Source of the DNA: Spirosoma sp.
GTDB lineage: Bacteria; Bacteroidota; Bacteroidia; Cytophagales; Spirosomataceae
DNA: 7,853 nt
Assembly: GCA_025351545.1 (NCBI GenBank)
Contig: JANXVQ010000907.1
Span: 1 to 7,853 of the forward strand
Direction: 5' to 3'
A program made the position numbers and the translations under genes. Shown here in pieces: positions 5,744 through 7,853 of the stretch; positions within the stretch are counted from its first letter, which is position 1, and each line of letters starts with the position of its first letter. The notes below the pieces were generated by a model that saw only the letters and a list, made by a program, of their open reading frames with translations, did not search any database and was not told the DNA's origin.

Positions 5744-5780
5744 ACAAAGTCCCCGGTAGACCATCTGCTGGGGACTTTGT
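5744..5780. terminator. Stable hairpin downstream of the S9 peptidase gene
   Basis: ACAAAGTCCCC (5744-5754) and GGGGACTTTGT (5770-5780) pair perfectly. The stem extends inward by five more pairs (two of them G-U) to a 5-nt loop, about 16 pairs in all. It starts 54 bases after the minus-strand S9 stop codon, which fits a transcript end. No T-tract follows on the minus strand and only a weak one follows on the plus strand, so it may work as a 3' stabiliser rather than a classic terminator. Confidence 0.55.
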
Positions 5781-5833
5781 GTTTCTGCTGCTGGCAGAAG
5801 GCAGTGTTTACGATTCAAAAGAAACTCTGCTTC

Positions 5834-7807
5834 TTAAAGATTTTCTCCCCAAATGTATTTACTGAACCATCGGTAATTTTCCTCCATCACCTGCCGCATC
5901 GACTTGGGTTTGGTAATACCATGACCAAAGCCTTTATAAACAACCATTTTTACCGGTACACCTTTATCCTCCAGAGCCAGACGTAATTCATAGGCATTGG
6001 CAATGGGCACCCGCTTGTCTAATTCGCCATGCTGGATAAGGGTTGGTGTTTTGGCGCGATTGATATAACTGATTGGTGACGTTTTCTGGTAAATATCGGC
6101 ATTATCCCAGGGTGTTCCCTGAAGGTACTGCCGGGTGAAGGGAGTAATGTCGGTATTTTGGTAATAGGTTGCCCAGTTCGAGATACCGGCCCCCACAGAA
6201 GTTGCTTTGAAACGGTCGCTGTAAGTCGTAATGAAGGCCGAGATATAACCGCCCTGACTCCAACCCATCGCACCAACTTTATCTTTATCAACCAGCCCCT
6301 TATTAATCAGGTAATCGACTCCCGAAATCACATCGTCGTAGTCGCCCAGGCCTAAATTCTTGACATTCAACGCTCGGAATTTTCCTCCATAACCCGCCGA
6401 ACCCCGATAATTAGGCCGTAAAACGAGTGCTCCTTTATTCGTAAATTGCTCAACTGGGTAGTTTCGATCGGCCGTTATGGAAGGCAAGTCTATACCCGTA
6501 GGCCCGCCGTGAATAACAACGAGCAGCGGGTATTTACGCGCTGGATCGTAATTGGCAGGTTTAATTAAAATGCCCTCTATAACGTTTCCATCGCCCGATT
6601 TCCAACTGATTACCTCGCGGGTCGCTATTTTGAAAGAAGCCAGTTGTGCCCCCATATCGGTTAATGTTTTGGGGGCGAATGCTGATACTGCCGACGTTTG
6701 AATCTCACCATACTGGTTCGGTAATGCTCCTACAAAAGCTATTTGGCGACCATCTTTGCTGAACGAAAACTGTGTAGCCATCAGATTGTCAGGTTTTGTC
6801 AGGCGTTCTATTTTTTGTGTGGCAAGGTTCAATCGGAACAAGTGAGCGCTGGTTTTCTGATACCCGCTGAACAAAATTCCGTCGGTAGTCCATTCCAGCA
6901 GATTCGCGTTCTCGTCGAAGGTATTGGTCAGCATTTTAGGCGTACCACCCGTAGCAGATACCGTAGCAATGAGCCGGTTCGTATAGAAGTAAAACTCGTT
7001 TTCGTTGGCCGTCGTGAACGCAATTTGCTGACCATCGGGCGACCAAACCGGATTCTGGTCGGGGCCTTTCAGGGAAACAATCTTTCGTGTTAGTGTATCG
7101 CCGAGAGTCAGTACGTATAAATCAGATGTATGGTTGTTGATCAAATCGGGGTTTTTCGACGCATCGAACGCAATTTTCTTCCCATCGGGCGACACCTCAA
7201 AGCTACCGACCGAAAATCCAATTCCTTTGGTTAATGCTTTGCCCTTGGATGGCTTCTCATTTGCCAGACTGTCGAGCAAATACAGATGAACCATCTTATA
7301 ATCGTCGTGTACGACTTCGTAATCGCTGTATTTTTCCTTGCGATCTTTATCGGTTTTCGCGTCGGGGACGGTAGCCGAAAAAACAATCTGTTTGCCCGTT
7401 GGCGACCATTTAAATGCCGTCACACCGGTCTCAAACTTGGTCAGTGGCCGGGCTTCGCCACCGCCTGGGCTAATTACATACAGTTGTGATTTATCGTCGC
7501 GCGTTGACAGAAATGCCAGCCATTTTCCATCGGGTGACCAGGCGGGATTGCTGTTCGATTTTTTGGAGTTAGTTAATTGAAAGTGATCGCCGGTGGTTGT
7601 ATTCGCCAGCCAGATATCGGTGTCGTAAGCGTTCTCGTCCCAATTGGTTTTGGTAAGGGTGTAGGCGACCAACTTGCCATCGGGCGAAAGTTGTGGATTC
7701 GATACACTCTTCATCGAAATTGACTGATCAATAGAAGGTGCCTGTGCCAAAGCAACATAAGAACTAGCCAGAGAGGCCAGCAGAAAGAGACTGTAAACTG
7801 ATTTCAT
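5834..7807 (-). CDS. Secreted S9-family serine peptidase (prolyl oligopeptidase / acylaminoacyl-peptidase-like)
   Basis: A 657-aa exported peptidase. Residues 1-21 form a Sec signal peptide (Lys2, then a hydrophobic core SLFLLASLASSYVALA) with likely cleavage after Ala21. Residues about 25-390 are a beta-propeller made of TolB/PD40-type blades, each with an SPDGK-like turn (41-45, 91-95, 206-210, 256-259 and a diverged KDGR at 351). Residues about 400-657 are the alpha/beta-hydrolase domain: the oxyanion-side HGGP (433-436), the nucleophile in GWSQGG (Ser517), Asp597 in HGELDKRVP, and His629 in GFGHG. All three catalytic residues are present, so it should be active. Family members release dipeptides or acyl-amino acids from short peptides, with the propeller limiting substrate size; location is periplasmic or outer-membrane associated. 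The 46 bases upstream end at the window edge and show no clear TAnnTTTG box. A hairpin lies after the stop. Confidence 0.95.
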   Translation of the reverse strand: MKSVYSLFLLASLASSYVALAQAPSIDQSISMKSVSNPQLSPDGKLVAYTLTKTNWDENAYDTDIWLANTTTGDHFQLTNSKKSNSNPAWSPDGKWLAFLSTRDDKSQLYVISPGGGEARPLTKFETGVTAFKWSPTGKQIVFSATVPDAKTDKDRKEKYSDYEVVHDDYKMVHLYLLDSLANEKPSKGKALTKGIGFSVGSFEVSPDGKKIAFDASKNPDLINNHTSDLYVLTLGDTLTRKIVSLKGPDQNPVWSPDGQQIAFTTANENEFYFYTNRLIATVSATGGTPKMLTNTFDENANLLEWTTDGILFSGYQKTSAHLFRLNLATQKIERLTKPDNLMATQFSFSKDGRQIAFVGALPNQYGEIQTSAVSAFAPKTLTDMGAQLASFKIATREVISWKSGDGNVIEGILIKPANYDPARKYPLLVVIHGGPTGIDLPSITADRNYPVEQFTNKGALVLRPNYRGSAGYGGKFRALNVKNLGLGDYDDVISGVDYLINKGLVDKDKVGAMGWSQGGYISAFITTYSDRFKATSVGAGISNWATYYQNTDITPFTRQYLQGTPWDNADIYQKTSPISYINRAKTPTLIQHGELDKRVPIANAYELRLALEDKGVPVKMVVYKGFGHGITKPKSMRQVMEENYRWFSKYIWGENL

Positions 7808-7853
7808 GTGAGGAAGTGAGTGATTATAAGATCCTTGAAGATAAAAAACTTCA

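Noticed and set aside
5777..5986. 69-codon plus-strand frame in the gap right of the exonuclease gene
   Set aside because: Most of it is antisense to the end of the S9 peptidase, and the rest overlaps the hairpin; nothing supports coding.
7032..7690. Repeated CCATCGGGCGA-like words on the plus strand
   Set aside because: They encode the SPDGK-like turns of the beta-propeller blades on the minus strand, so they come from protein repeats and not from a DNA repeat element.
7808..7853. TATAAT-like hexamer upstream of the S9 gene
   Set aside because: A TATAAT-type -10 is not the main Bacteroidota promoter signal, no -33 partner is visible, and the upstream region is cut by the window edge.

Overview
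The window looks like a chromosomal segment from a Bacteroidota member, most likely a Cytophagales/Spirosoma-like bacterium. The clues are the AccA sequence style, the absence of Shine-Dalgarno sequences before starts, two exact matches to the Bacteroidota -7 promoter box (TAnnTTTG), and a mixture of roughly 50% GC housekeeping genes with short AT-rich intergenic hairpins. The genus assignment is an inference from sequence style only.

Layout, left to right. (1) 1-183 (+): the last 60 codons of a beta-CASP metallo-beta-lactamase-fold ribonuclease-type protein. (2) 185-260: an AT-rich 19-bp perfect inverted repeat. (3) 289-1242 (+): accA, the carboxyltransferase alpha subunit of acetyl-CoA carboxylase, ending in a strong bidirectional terminator (1262-1295). 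(4) 1295-3014 (-): a compact two-gene unit of a 401-aa ABC/OLD-like AAA ATPase followed, with an 8-nt overlap and a GTG start, by a 173-aa protein carrying a D...ExK...QL pattern typical of PD-(D/E)XK nucleases. (5) 3015-3091: a 77-bp divergent promoter region with back-to-back TAnnTTTG boxes. (6) 3092-3730 (+): a YihX-like HAD phosphatase. (7) 3734-3790: a second 19-bp perfect inverted repeat. (8) 3803-4954 (+): a multi-pass M50 (site-2-protease-like) metalloprotease. (9) 4994-5611 (-): a DEDDh 3'-5' exonuclease, convergent with the M50 gene. (10) 5612-5833: a 222-bp non-coding stretch with several hairpins and a 12-bp palindrome. (11) 5834-7807 (-): a secreted S9 (prolyl-oligopeptidase/acylaminoacyl-peptidase-like) serine peptidase with a TolB-like beta-propeller.

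Most genes are independent housekeeping functions: lipid synthesis, phosphate ester hydrolysis, membrane proteolysis, nucleic-acid trimming and peptide degradation. The stand-out element is the minus-strand ATPase-nuclease pair wedged between plus-strand housekeeping genes. It has its own promoter and its own terminator, and the middle of the ATPase is strikingly AT-rich. This organisation is what one expects of an accessory, possibly anti-phage, cassette. The match to known two-gene ATPase-effector systems (Septu, PARIS) is architectural only, and the effector here is of a different type. No tRNA, rRNA, CRISPR array or insertion sequence was seen.
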